A stretch of DNA of 64,000 nucleotides from Pyrinomonadaceae bacterium (GCA_021228405.1 JAJQRF010000008.1:1-64000); one strand, 5' to 3'; numbered from the stretch's first letter, positions 25,081-33,923 are shown. Made by a program: numbers and translations. The notes: generated from the letters alone by a model not told the origin.

Positions 25081-26835
25081 TTACCTTTCAGACCGGGCAA
25101 AACTGCTCAGTTCTTCCGTTTCCGCTTCGCCCGCTTCAAAACTTTCATACTCAAATTTCGGCGGCGGAAACTCGATCATCGCTCCGATCTTTTCAACTAA
25201 AGGCTTTAACGTTTGGGGCTGAATAGCTGAAATTTGCACCACTTCATAGCCTTTGTCAAGCCAAACTTGTCTTTGCAGGGCTTCGAGCGAAATTTCATCG
25301 AGCAGATCGGCTTTGTTGAGCACGATTATCTGCGGAATCTCGTTGAGTTTCAGGTCGGCTAAAATCTTTTCGACCGATTCGATCTGCTGAACCGCGCGCG
25401 GATTCGACGAATCGACGACGTGAATGAGCAAATCCGAATCCGAGATTTCTTCGAGCGTGGCGCGAAAAGCGGCAACCAGCGATTCGGGCAGATCGCGGAT
25501 AAATCCGACTGTGTCGTTGATGATAACTTCCTGTTCGATCGGCAGACGCAGACGGCGCGAGGTCGGGTCGAGCGTCGCAAACATTTTCTTTTCGGCGTAA
25601 ACCGCGCTCTGCGTCAGCGTATTGAGAAGCGTTGATTTTCCGGCGTTCGTGTAACCGACGAGCGAGATGATCGGAACGTTTTTCTGGACGCGCTGACGAC
25701 GGCGTTCGTGACGCTGGCGTGAGAGTTTGTCAACCTGCTTTTCGAGTTGCGAAATCTTGTCGCGCACCCGGCGGCGGTCGGTTTCGAGTTTCGTTTCGCC
25801 GGGACCGCGTCCGCCGATGCCGCCCGCCAGACGCGAAAAGGCGGAGTTCTGCCCCTGCACAAGGCGCGGCAGAAGGTATTTCATCTGCGCGAGTTCGACC
25901 TGCAGTTTCCCTTCACGCGATTGAGCGCGTTGGGCGAAAATGTCGAGAATCAACTGCGGACGGTCGATAACTTTCAAGTCCGTGATCTCGGAGATCGCAC
26001 GCACCTGCGAAGGCGAAAGTTCGGTGTCGAAAACGATCAAATCCGCACCGAGCCGCATCGAACGGATGAGCAGTTCTTCCAGTTTTCCGCGACCGAGCAC
26101 GGTTTTCGGGTCGATCTTCGGACGGCGTTGGATGATCTTGTCGAGCACGACGGCATCCGCCGAAAGCGTCAGTTCTTCGAGCTCGGCAAGCGATTCTTCG
26201 GCTTCACTCAAATAGCCCGTCGTCACGTTGACGAGAATCACGCGGTCGCGGTTGGTCTGACGGTTGCGCGCCGTCAGGCGAATCCGCGCCATCTCGGTTT
26301 CGAGCGAATTTATCAAGCCGATGAAATCCGTGTCGAGCTGTGAAGGAATATTCGGTTCGAGAAACTCGTAGGGCAGAGTTTGCGCTTCGGTTTCGAGTTT
26401 TTGCGCGGTCGTCGGAAGCAAATGCGCCGAATAAACCAGGTCGGGCAAGCCCGTCTTTTCGTTGACCTGAATGACCGACATCAGATCGAGGCGAAGCAGA
26501 GCAAGGTCGGTCAGATCGTCCTGTGTGAGCTTTTCCTTCATCAACTGCGTATGCACGCATCTGAGCCCGCGAAAGCGGTCTTGCGAAGCGCGGGCGCGAC
26601 CGAAATCGGGCATTTCGATTCCCTTCGCCGTGCCGACCATCACGTATTCGACCTGACCTTTGCGATTGAGCAAAACGCCGATCTGTCTGCCTGTTTCAAA
26701 CGAAATTTCGGACATTTGACGGGCGAGTTCGGGCGAGATTATCTGTTCGGGTGCGACGCGCCGCGTTGCAAGACGTTCGATGCGGCGAAGCTGATTGTGT
26801 TTTAAGCCTTGTGTAAATCCCTGGATGTTGCTGAT
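25081..26835 (-). CDS. hflX: Ribosome-associated GTPase HflX, probable ATC start
   Basis: A GTPase that splits stalled or stressed ribosomes. G1 GYTNAGKST, switch/G3 DTVGFIRDLP, G4 NKAD and the HflX-domain glycine-rich GGIGGRGPGETKLE are intact. The first ATG (26713-26715) gives 544 residues, but the frame continues upstream for 40 codons with sequence typical of HflX (GLKHNQLRRIERL, IISPELARQ). There is no ATG, GTG or TTG before an in-frame stop. ATC at 26835-26833 lies nine bases after CGGAGG (26850-26845), right behind an extended -10, so I take it as the start (584 residues). The distal gene is the 7TM-HD protein. Confidence 0.9.
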   Translation of the reverse strand: MSNIQGFTQGLKHNQLRRIERLATRRVAPEQIISPELARQMSEISFETGRQIGVLLNRKGQVEYVMVGTAKGIEMPDFGRARASQDRFRGLRCVHTQLMKEKLTQDDLTDLALLRLDLMSVIQVNEKTGLPDLVYSAHLLPTTAQKLETEAQTLPYEFLEPNIPSQLDTDFIGLINSLETEMARIRLTARNRQTNRDRVILVNVTTGYLSEAEESLAELEELTLSADAVVLDKIIQRRPKIDPKTVLGRGKLEELLIRSMRLGADLIVFDTELSPSQVRAISEITDLKVIDRPQLILDIFAQRAQSREGKLQVELAQMKYLLPRLVQGQNSAFSRLAGGIGGRGPGETKLETDRRRVRDKISQLEKQVDKLSRQRHERRRQRVQKNVPIISLVGYTNAGKSTLLNTLTQSAVYAEKKMFATLDPTSRRLRLPIEQEVIINDTVGFIRDLPESLVAAFRATLEEISDSDLLIHVVDSSNPRAVQQIESVEKILADLKLNEIPQIIVLNKADLLDEISLEALQRQVWLDKGYEVVQISAIQPQTLKPLVEKIGAMIEFPPPKFEYESFEAGEAETEELSSFARSER

Positions 26836-26844
26836 AAACTGAAA

Positions 26845-26867
26845 CCTCCGAATGTCGTATTATACCA
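26845..26867 (-). promoter_or_regulatory. hflX extended -10 promoter and ribosome binding site
   Basis: On the minus strand TGGTATAAT (26867-26859) forms an extended -10. Transcription would start a few bases later, and CGGAGG (26850-26845) would lie close to the 5' end of the mRNA, nine bases before the ATC. Confidence 0.6.
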
Positions 26868-27140
26868 AATCAATCCTGTAAAACTCTACAATAACCGCGA
26901 CGGCGCAATTTTGAAAGAAATTATTTTTGTCCGCGAATAAACACGAAAGAGCGCGAAAAAAGAAAATGTTTTATTGTCTTTTTCTTATTTCGTGTCTTTT
27001 CGCGTTTATTCGCGGGCAAAATTTAAATCGTTTCCGTCATTTTCGTTATCGTAACCGTTATACGCGGCGTTGCGTCTGTGAGATGCAAAGTTTCCGTTGG
27101 ATTTTGCTTTCGTGCGGGCGGTAAAATAAAATTCTTTTTT
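26868..27140. other. Divergent intergenic region hflX / lexA-like
   Basis: About 270 bp holding the hflX promoter, the 94-bp inverted repeat at 26927-27020 and, to its right, the presumed promoter of the LexA-like gene. No SOS-box-like operator could be picked out by eye. Confidence 0.5.
26927..27020. repeat. Imperfect inverted repeat, MITE/REP-like
   Basis: The outer ends TTTGTCCGCGAATAAACACG and (reverse complement) TTTGCCCGCGAATAAACGCG pair, and pairing goes on for about 40 bases with mismatches around an AT loop. The termini resemble those of the element at 63462-63606, so they may be one family. Confidence 0.7.
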
Positions 27141-27761
27141 ATGCAGACGCGCACCAAGCGGCAGAAACAGGTTTACGATTATATCAAGCAATATATCGAG
27201 AAACACGGCTACGAACCTTCGTATCAGCAGATCGCGTGGCATCTCGGCGTTCGTTCAAAGGCGGGCGTGGCAAAACACATCGCCGCGCTCGAAAGTCAGG
27301 GTTTGATCCACAGACGTAATGAAAACGGCAGTTTTAATCTCGAATTGACCAATAATCAGGTGCTTTCGGATGCCGTCTGCGAGATCGAATGGATCGACGG
27401 CAAAACGGTGCGTGATGATGCCGAAGCGTGGCAGACCGTTCCGCTCATTTTGCCCAAGTTTATGCTCGGTTATTTTCTGCCCGAAAATCTCTGCGCTTAC
27501 CTGGTCAGAAACGATGCGATGAGCGGCGACGAGATTTACGAGGGCGACGTGGCGATCATCGAAAGACGGAGTTTTGCGCGTGACGGCGACATCGTGGCGG
27601 CGGAAATTAACAGCAAACAGACCGTGCTCAAAAAGTATTACCGCGCCGGTGCCGACATCGAGCTTCGTCCTTCCAACTTTGAATATGACACGCTCAGATT
27701 TGCGGCTGACAAGATCGCTCTGCGCGGCATCTTTCGCGGTGTCTTGCGTCCGCTCGGTTAA
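27141..27761 (+). CDS. LexA-like repressor lacking the catalytic serine
   Basis: 206 residues with LexA layout: a winged HTH (residues 3-58: TKRQKQVYDYIKQYIEKHG.EPS..I) and an S24 peptidase-like domain (100-206). The family motif RGDSM is replaced by RNDAM, with Ala126 (codon GCG) at the nucleophile. The lysine of TVLKKYYR (Lys164) is kept, and no Ala-Gly cleavage site is seen in the linker. Self-cleavage is therefore unlikely, and it may repress without SOS-type inactivation or use another signal. The ATG at 27141 matches the family N-terminus; the longer frame from 27078 adds unrelated residues. Malic enzyme follows 51 bp later. Confidence 0.85.
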   Translation: MQTRTKRQKQVYDYIKQYIEKHGYEPSYQQIAWHLGVRSKAGVAKHIAALESQGLIHRRNENGSFNLELTNNQVLSDAVCEIEWIDGKTVRDDAEAWQTVPLILPKFMLGYFLPENLCAYLVRNDAMSGDEIYEGDVAIIERRSFARDGDIVAAEINSKQTVLKKYYRAGADIELRPSNFEYDTLRFAADKIALRGIFRGVLRPLG

Positions 27762-27812
27762 AAAGGTAACGTAATATTTTGCTTTGATATTAACATTTAA
27801 GGAATTTTTTTT

Positions 27813-29267
27813 GTGTCAAATAACCCAACACCCAACGCGAGTTACAGCGTTACTTTAAGAATCAAGATTCATAACCGTCCGGGCAAGCTCGGCGAGATCA
27901 CGACCGCCATCGGGCGGGCGGGCGGCGACATCGAAGCCGTCGATATTGCGAGCGTCGGCAAGGATTTTCTCATCCGTGACATCACCGTCAACGCCGCGTC
28001 CGAGAGTCACGACGAGGAGATCGTCAGCGCGGTCAGAGCGATTGACGGCGTTGAGGTCATCAACGTCAGCGACCGCACGTTTCTGATGCACATCGGCGGC
28101 AAGATCGAAACCGTTTCCAAAATGCAGTTAAAAACGCGTTCCGATCTTTCGATGGCATACACGCCGGGCGTGGCGCGTGTCTGCCAGGCAATCGCCAAAG
28201 ACCCCGAAAAAGCCTACAACCTGACCATCAAAAAGAACACCGTCGCCGTGATCTCGGACGGCACGGCGGTTTTGGGCTTAGGCGACATCGGACCTGCCGC
28301 CGCGATGCCCGTGATGGAAGGAAAATGCCAGTTGTTCAAGGAATTCGGCGGCGTTGACGCTTTTCCGATTTGCTTAAACACGAAAGACCCGCACGAGATC
28401 GTCGAAACGGTCAAAAATATCTCGGTCGCGTTCGGCGGCATCAATCTCGAAGACATTTCCGCACCGCGCTGTTTCGAGATCGAAGAAAGACTCAAAAACG
28501 AGCTCGACATTCCCGTTTTCCACGACGACCAGCACGGAACGGCAGTCGTCGTCCTCGCGGCGTTGATTAATGCCTTGAAGATCGTCGGCAAGAAAATGGA
28601 CGAGATCAAGGTCGTCGTCAACGGTATCGGCGCGGCTGGAATCGCGTGTTCTAAAATCGTGATGGCGGCGGGCGTGAAAAATATCGTCGGATGCGACACG
28701 ACGGGTTCCTTGTATGAAGGACGCACCGAAAATATGAACTGGGTCAAGGATTGGTTCGCGCAAAACACCAATCCCGACAAGGAACGCGGCACGATCAAGG
28801 ACGTTATCAAAGGCGCGGATGTTTTTTTCGGACTTTCCGCGCCCGGCGTGATCGACGTGAACGACGTGAAAAATATGGCGAAAGACCCGATCGTTTTCGC
28901 GATGGCGAATCCTGTCCCCGAAATTATGCCCGAAGAAGCCGAAGGACACGTTGCGGTGATGGCGACGGGCAGAAGCGATTATCCGAACCAGATCAACAAC
29001 GTTCTCTGTTTCCCCGGCATCTTTCGCGGTGCGCTCAACTGCCGTGCCTCGCGCATCAACGAACAGATGAAGCTCGCCGCCGCCAACGCCATCGCGGGCA
29101 TCATCACCGAAAACGAGCTTTACGCCGATTACATCATCCCGTCCGTCTTTGATCGAAGGGTCGGCGAAGCCGTCGCCAGAGAAGTCGAAGAAGCCGCCTA
29201 CGAAACCGGCGTTGCCAGACGCGAACGCACCGACAGCGAATCCGAATTTCATTCCGGCAATGAATAA
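27813..29267 (+). CDS. NAD(P)-dependent malic enzyme with N-terminal ACT domain
   Basis: A 484-residue oxidative decarboxylase turning malate into pyruvate and CO2. Residues 8-85 are an ACT regulatory domain (VTLRIKIHNRPGKLGEITTAIGRAGGDIEAVD), which suggests allosteric control by a small metabolite. The malic N-domain shows TPGVARVC, SDGTAVLGLGDIGP and FHDDQHGTAVVVLAAL; the NAD-binding fold shows VVNGIGAAGIACSKI. It starts with GTG after AAGGAA. Short bacterial malic enzyme without a phosphotransacetylase tail, so not the long MaeB form. Cofactor preference is not decided. Confidence 0.93.
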   Translation: MSNNPTPNASYSVTLRIKIHNRPGKLGEITTAIGRAGGDIEAVDIASVGKDFLIRDITVNAASESHDEEIVSAVRAIDGVEVINVSDRTFLMHIGGKIETVSKMQLKTRSDLSMAYTPGVARVCQAIAKDPEKAYNLTIKKNTVAVISDGTAVLGLGDIGPAAAMPVMEGKCQLFKEFGGVDAFPICLNTKDPHEIVETVKNISVAFGGINLEDISAPRCFEIEERLKNELDIPVFHDDQHGTAVVVLAALINALKIVGKKMDEIKVVVNGIGAAGIACSKIVMAAGVKNIVGCDTTGSLYEGRTENMNWVKDWFAQNTNPDKERGTIKDVIKGADVFFGLSAPGVIDVNDVKNMAKDPIVFAMANPVPEIMPEEAEGHVAVMATGRSDYPNQINNVLCFPGIFRGALNCRASRINEQMKLAAANAIAGIITENELYADYIIPSVFDRRVGEAVAREVEEAAYETGVARRERTDSESEFHSGNE

Positions 29268-29278
29268 AAGCCAATCGA

Positions 29279-29346
29279 TGAAGGATTAAGTGTCAACGGA
29301 TCATAAAAATCTATTAATTGCCGTTGACTGTCACTTGATCCTTCAT
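29279..29346. repeat. Inverted repeat after malic enzyme
   Basis: ATGAAGGATTAAGTG plus CAACGG pairs with CCGTTGA plus CACTTGATCCTTCAT, a stem of about 22 bp with small bulges around an AT-rich loop. Possible terminator without T tract, or a mobile palindromic element. The rest of the gap to 29510 shows nothing further; an open frame at 29290-29538 is not called. Confidence 0.7.
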
Positions 29347-29510
29347 CTGTCTGCCGCGACGAAAAAATTCATTAAAAATGAAACCGTGGGCGGATACTGC
29401 AAAGCACCTCTTTTCGGTGAAATTCCCTTTTCGGCATCTTCCGAGGATGATAGAAAAATATTGCGAAACATCGTAGTTTATGATATTTTCATCTTAAATT
29501 GGGGGTTATT

Positions 29511-29789
29511 ATGGCAAAAAGTTCATATCATGTTATAGCTAAGTCGGACGGAGCCTGGAGCGTCAAAAGAACCGGAGCGGAACGTGCTTCAGGAAATTAT
29601 CCGACCAAAGCCGCCGCGGTTACGAGCGCAAAGAGATTGGTTTCCAAAGAAGGCGGCGGCGAACTTATAATTCACGGGAAAGACGGCAGAGTCAGCAGTA
29701 GAAGCTGTTTCGGAAATGAACCTGAACCAGCCGGGGAAAGAGGTAATTTAAGCTGCGTCGGTGACGTTTCACGTTCCGTCAAAAGCTGA
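29511..29789 (+). CDS. DUF2188-domain protein
   Basis: A 92-residue protein. Residues 1-60 match the DUF2188 pattern (YHVIAKSDGAWSVKRTGAERASGNYPTKAAAVTSAKRLVSKEGGGELIIHGKDGRV), a small domain of unknown function often found beside stress or defence genes. The start at 29511 follows GGGGG; upstream residues do not fit the family. The 30-residue tail has no recognisable feature. It is nine bp ahead of the next gene, so the two form an operon. Confidence 0.85.
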   Translation: MAKSSYHVIAKSDGAWSVKRTGAERASGNYPTKAAAVTSAKRLVSKEGGGELIIHGKDGRVSSRSCFGNEPEPAGERGNLSCVGDVSRSVKS

Positions 29790-29798
29790 TATGCGACT

Positions 29799-30446
29799 AT
29801 GGCAAACTCTCCAATTCCGGATTTTGATAAAAACGTTTTTATAAATTGTCCTTTTGATTCAGAATTTACCAAACTACTTCACCCATTATTGTTCACAATC
29901 ATTTATTTCGGATTCACGCCCAAGATCGCGACCGAACGCGCGGATTCGGGAGAACAAAGAATCGAAAAGATTTGTCAATTCATCGCGGCTTCAAAATATA
30001 GTATTCACGATTTGTCCAGAATAAAATCTACCAAAAAGAATGAATTTTCCCGCCACAATATGCCTTTTGAATTGGGCATAGATTATGGAAGCAGAAAGTT
30101 TGCCGAAAATCATTTCTGTGAAAAGAAGTTTTTGGTCATTGCAAAGGAGAGATTCGGGTATGCTAAAGCACTCTCCGATCTGGCGGGCGTAGATATTAAA
30201 ACTCATAACAACAATATCGAAGACTTAATCAGGGCAGTCAGAAATTGGTTTTCTAACACTGTAAATTTAACGGGAATAAAACCCGCCAGTGTTGTTTTCA
30301 GCGATTTTATCGATTTTATGGCGGACTTTGATGCGGAAAGAAGAAAAGAAGGCTATCAGGATAAGGATATTTACGATATGCCGACACCCGAATTTACCCG
30401 CTTCATCGAAGATTGGCTCAAGAAAAAAGCCAATCCGGTTATGTAA
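29799..30446 (+). CDS. Uncharacterised protein, possible TIR/deoxyribosyltransferase-like fold
   Basis: A 215-residue soluble protein of a family I know only as uncharacterised. Characteristic stretches are VFINCPFDSEF at the N-terminus, ERADSGEQRIEKI, SKYSIHDLSR, RHNMPFELGIDYG and LSDLAGVDIKTH. The order of beta-strand, acidic/Ser motif and the FELG helix recalls TIR or nucleoside deoxyribosyltransferase folds, where an early hydrophobic strand and a Glu build an NAD- or nucleoside-cleaving site. This is a guess from pattern only. The operon with DUF2188 makes it a candidate two-gene accessory or defence module. A terminator follows. Confidence 0.7.
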   Translation: MANSPIPDFDKNVFINCPFDSEFTKLLHPLLFTIIYFGFTPKIATERADSGEQRIEKICQFIAASKYSIHDLSRIKSTKKNEFSRHNMPFELGIDYGSRKFAENHFCEKKFLVIAKERFGYAKALSDLAGVDIKTHNNNIEDLIRAVRNWFSNTVNLTGIKPASVVFSDFIDFMADFDAERRKEGYQDKDIYDMPTPEFTRFIEDWLKKKANPVM

Positions 30447-30477
30447 ACGTAAATAACTCAAAAAAATAGAGTTCAAG

Positions 30478-30510
30478 GATGAAGAATGGTTTATTCTTCA
30501 TCTTTTTTTT
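30478..30510 (+). terminator. Rho-independent terminator
   Basis: The stem GATGAAGAAT/ATTCTTCATC is followed by eight T. It ends the DUF2188 operon. Confidence 0.85.
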
Positions 30511-30679
30511 CTTAAATCGCGTTCATAGTTAATTCATTAAAAGGTATTTTGTTTTGGTAACGTCGCCCGAATGCGGGGCTTTGAAATATAACTTTTAATT
30601 ACCCAATCTTGAAACCTTCTTTGGAATTTTTGCGTTTCACACCTATACTTTGTCGAGATTAAATAAAAAATATAAAACT

Positions 30680-32650
30680 ATGCAAATCAAGAAGCATTTA
30701 CTTTTCTTAACCGTGCTGTTGGTCTTCTGCACGTCTGCCGCGTTTGCACAGGCTCCCGCGCCGCAGAACGAGCTTGCCAAATATATTCAGGAAAATTACA
30801 CGAAACGCGAGGTAATGATCCCGATGCGCGACGGCGTAAAACTTTTTACCGCGATCTATGAGCCGAAAGATAAAGCGCAGAAATATCCGATCCTGCTCAA
30901 CCGAACGCCTTATACCGTTGCGCCCTACGGCGCGGACAAATTCAAAGGTTCGCTCGGTCCGAGCGCGCTCTACGCCCGCGAAGGCTACATTTTCGCCTAT
31001 CAGGACGTGCGCGGAAAAACGATGTCCGGGGGCGAATTTATGGACGTGCGCCCCGACATTGACAACAAAACGCCGAAAGACATCGACGAATCGACCGATG
31101 CTTACGACACCATCGATTGGCTCGTCAAAAACGTCGCGAACAACAACGGGCGCGTCGGCACTTACGGCATTTCATATCCCGGTTTTTACACGTCCGCCGG
31201 TTCGATCGATTCGCACCCCGCGCTGAAAGCGTGTTCGCCGCAGGCTCCCATCGGCGATTGGTTCAAAGGCGACGATATGCACCACAACGGCGCGTTGTTT
31301 CTTGCGCAAAACTATTCATTTTTCAGATTCTTCGGACAGTATCGTCCGACCCCGAACTTCGATTTCTCGCATCTCAAAGACTGGAACGGTCGCGACACCG
31401 AGGACGGCTACGATTATTTCAGATCGCTCGGCGGACTCAGGGAAACGGCTGACAGTTATGAAAAAGGGCTCGGCGTGCGCATCAAATTCTGGGACGATAT
31501 GATGGCGCACCCGACTTACGACGAATACTGGAAGGCGCGAAACATCCTGCCGAAACTCAAAAATATCAAATGCGCGACGATGACCGTCGGCGGTTGGTAT
31601 GACAACGAAGACCTTTACGGCGCACTTCAAACGTATCAGCACATCGAACGTCAAAATCCCGGCATTTTCAACGTTCTCGTCGTCGGTCCGTGGGATCACG
31701 GCGGCTGGTCGCGCAATGACGGCGACTGGCTCGGCACCGCGTATTTCGGCGAAAAGACGGGCAAATATTACCGTGAAAATCTCGAACTTCCCTTTTTCAA
31801 TCATTTTCTGAAGGACAAGGGCGACATTTCCAGGCTCAAGGAAGTAAATCTTTTCGACACGGGCGCGCATCAATGGAAAGCCTTCGACGAATACAACCCG
31901 ACGAACGGCACGGACACCGCGCTTTATCTGACCGCAAACGGCGGTCTGACCTTCTCGACCGACGCGCTGAAAGCCGCCGGAGGTTACGACGAATACGTTT
32001 CCGACCCGCTCAAACCCGTTCCTTATACCCAGAAAGTTACGCTCAATTATCCGCGTGATTTTATGACCGAAGACCAGCGTTTCGTCGCGGGCAGACCCGA
32101 TATGCTGGTTTATCAAACCGAACCTTTACCTGACGATGTGACGGTCGCGGGCGACATCAAACCGTATCTTTTCGTGTCGTCGAGCGGCACGGATGCGGAT
32201 TTCGTCGTCAAACTGATCGACGTTTTCCCCGACGAATACGATTTTCCCGAAACGGGCAACAAACTGCCGAACGGCGAACCCGAGCGCATCAAACCGCCCG
32301 AAAATTCGGCGTGGACGGTCTTTCAGCCCGGCGGTTATCAAATGCTTCTGCGCGGCGAACCGATGCCCGCGCGTTTCCGAAATTCGTTCGAGAAGCCCGA
32401 ACCGCTCTCGGCAAACCAGCCGGCGAAGCTCGAATATACGATGCCGGGCATTGCGCACACCTTCAAAAAAGGTCATCGCATAATGATCCAGATTCAGAGC
32501 ACGTGGTTTCCACTCGTCGCACGAAATCCGCAAAAGTTTATGCCGAATTATAAACAGGCGACCGCCGCAGATTTCCAAAAAGCGACGAACCGCATCTATC
32601 ACGGCGGAAAAACGGGTTCGATGATCGTTCTGCCGATTATGAAAAAGTAA
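30680..32650 (+). CDS. Secreted CocE/NonD-family alpha/beta hydrolase
   Basis: A 656-residue serine hydrolase of the X-Pro dipeptidyl-peptidase (S15)/CocE/alpha-amino-acid ester hydrolase group. The ATG at 30680 starts a clean signal peptide (MQIKKHLLFLTVLLVFCTSAAFAQ); a TTG at 30650 would only add ten residues. The nucleophile lies in GTYGISYPGF, and VVGPWDHGGW carries the catalytic histidine region. The C-terminal 230 residues form the jelly-roll domain typical of the family (PDMLVYQTEPLPDDVTVAGD). Acyl or amino-ester specificity cannot be inferred. Single gene between terminators. Confidence 0.9.
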   Translation: MQIKKHLLFLTVLLVFCTSAAFAQAPAPQNELAKYIQENYTKREVMIPMRDGVKLFTAIYEPKDKAQKYPILLNRTPYTVAPYGADKFKGSLGPSALYAREGYIFAYQDVRGKTMSGGEFMDVRPDIDNKTPKDIDESTDAYDTIDWLVKNVANNNGRVGTYGISYPGFYTSAGSIDSHPALKACSPQAPIGDWFKGDDMHHNGALFLAQNYSFFRFFGQYRPTPNFDFSHLKDWNGRDTEDGYDYFRSLGGLRETADSYEKGLGVRIKFWDDMMAHPTYDEYWKARNILPKLKNIKCATMTVGGWYDNEDLYGALQTYQHIERQNPGIFNVLVVGPWDHGGWSRNDGDWLGTAYFGEKTGKYYRENLELPFFNHFLKDKGDISRLKEVNLFDTGAHQWKAFDEYNPTNGTDTALYLTANGGLTFSTDALKAAGGYDEYVSDPLKPVPYTQKVTLNYPRDFMTEDQRFVAGRPDMLVYQTEPLPDDVTVAGDIKPYLFVSSSGTDADFVVKLIDVFPDEYDFPETGNKLPNGEPERIKPPENSAWTVFQPGGYQMLLRGEPMPARFRNSFEKPEPLSANQPAKLEYTMPGIAHTFKKGHRIMIQIQSTWFPLVARNPQKFMPNYKQATAADFQKATNRIYHGGKTGSMIVLPIMKK

Positions 32651-32674
32651 ATCTTTTCGAGTCACGGCTTAAAA

Positions 32675-32709
32675 AGCGGACTTCCTTTGCGGAGTCCGCT
32701 CTTTTTTTT
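32675..32709 (+). terminator. Rho-independent terminator
   Basis: The stem AGCGGACT/AGTCCGCT with loop TCCTTTGCGG is followed by eight T. Confidence 0.85.
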
Positions 32710-32782
32710 CGCGACCCTTTTTCATATAAAAAAATGCGATTATAATTAACCCGATTTTTATTCGACTTTTGGAGAACCGTTT

Positions 32783-33862
32783 ATGAAAAAAAAATTTTTG
32801 ACTTTGATCTTTTTACTACCGCTTTTCGCGCTTTCGATACAGGCACAGGATGCCAAAACGCTTTTTGACAACGCTCTGACGGCGTTCCGGGCAAACCGCT
32901 ATGATGAAGCCGCCGCCGGTTTCAAAAAAGTGATCGCGATCAATCCGAATGTGCCCGAAGCCTATTTCAATCTCGGGCTTTGCTATTCGCGTTTGAAGCG
33001 CAGTAGCGGAGCTATCGCCGCTTTCCGCGACGCAGTGCGGATCAAAAGCGATTATTATTCAGCTTGGGTTCAGCTCGGAACGGAATATGATATTACCGAC
33101 CGCTACGACGAAGCCGTAACCGCTTATCAAACGGCGATCAGAATCGATCCGAACAATTACTCCGCCTATCGCGAACTCGGAATCGCGCACAATCTCTCCA
33201 AAAATCACTCGCTCGCGGTCGAATCGCTCAAAAAGTCGCTGGCATTGCGTCCCGACGATCTCGGCGCGCGTTACAGGCTGGCGCAATCGCTTCAAAACAT
33301 CCAGCAATATGAAGAATCGATAAAAAGTTACCGTGAAGTAATCCGCTTAAAACCTGATGCCCATTATGCCCATCGTGAACTGGGCGACGTTTTCAACAAA
33401 ATGAAGAGATTTCCCGAAGCGATCTCGTCTTTCCGCGAATCTTTGCGCATCAAACCCGATTTCCCCGAAGCGTATCTCGGTTTGGGAAACTCTTATTACA
33501 ACGACAATAAATTCGCGCTCTCGGTCGAACATTATCAAAACGCCGTTAAATATTCGCCGAACTGGGCAACCGCCCATCTCTATCTCGGCGACAGTTATCT
33601 CAAGCTGAAACGTTATTCGGAAGCGATTCCGTCTTATGAAAAAGCGGTCGCACTCGACTCACAGCTTCAGGACGGCTATTACGGACTCGGATTAGCTTAT
33701 GTAAATTTGCGAAATCAAGCCAGACTGCAAAAACCGCAAACCAAAGCCAAGATCGCCGAAGCCGCCGGTTATGACACGAAAGCGCGTCAGCAATACGAAA
33801 AACTTCGCCCGTTCGACCTCAGCCGCGCCGACCAGCTGATGGAATTGATAAATAAAAAATAA
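32783..33862 (+). CDS. Exported TPR protein
   Basis: 359 residues: a signal peptide (1-22, FALSIQAQ) and about eight tetratricopeptide repeats spanning residues 24-310 (e.g. NPNVPEAYFNLGLCYSRLKRSSGAIAAF and KPDFPEAYLGLGNSYYNDNKFALSVEHY). TPR solenoids are protein-binding scaffolds. No enzymatic domain is attached, and the partner is unknown. GGAG lies about ten bases before the ATG. Own promoter (a TATAAT-like box near 32741) and own terminator. Confidence 0.88.
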   Translation: MKKKFLTLIFLLPLFALSIQAQDAKTLFDNALTAFRANRYDEAAAGFKKVIAINPNVPEAYFNLGLCYSRLKRSSGAIAAFRDAVRIKSDYYSAWVQLGTEYDITDRYDEAVTAYQTAIRIDPNNYSAYRELGIAHNLSKNHSLAVESLKKSLALRPDDLGARYRLAQSLQNIQQYEESIKSYREVIRLKPDAHYAHRELGDVFNKMKRFPEAISSFRESLRIKPDFPEAYLGLGNSYYNDNKFALSVEHYQNAVKYSPNWATAHLYLGDSYLKLKRYSEAIPSYEKAVALDSQLQDGYYGLGLAYVNLRNQARLQKPQTKAKIAEAAGYDTKARQQYEKLRPFDLSRADQLMELINKK

Positions 33863-33880
33863 CCGCCGCTTCTTTTACAA

Positions 33881-33923
33881 AAAAGCTATAAAGTCCTGTC
33901 CCAACGCAGGACTTTATAGCTTT
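33881..33923 (+). terminator. Rho-independent terminator
   Basis: The stem AAAGCTATAAAGTCCTG/CAGGACTTTATAGCTTT is perfect over 17 bp with an eight-base loop. It ends the TPR gene. Confidence 0.85.

Noticed and set aside
29290-29538. 82-codon open frame
   Set aside because: Starts with GTG inside the inverted repeat and overlaps the start of the DUF2188 gene.
29799-30446. Firm assignment as a TIR-domain NADase
   Set aside because: Only pattern-level similarity; catalytic Glu could not be placed with confidence.
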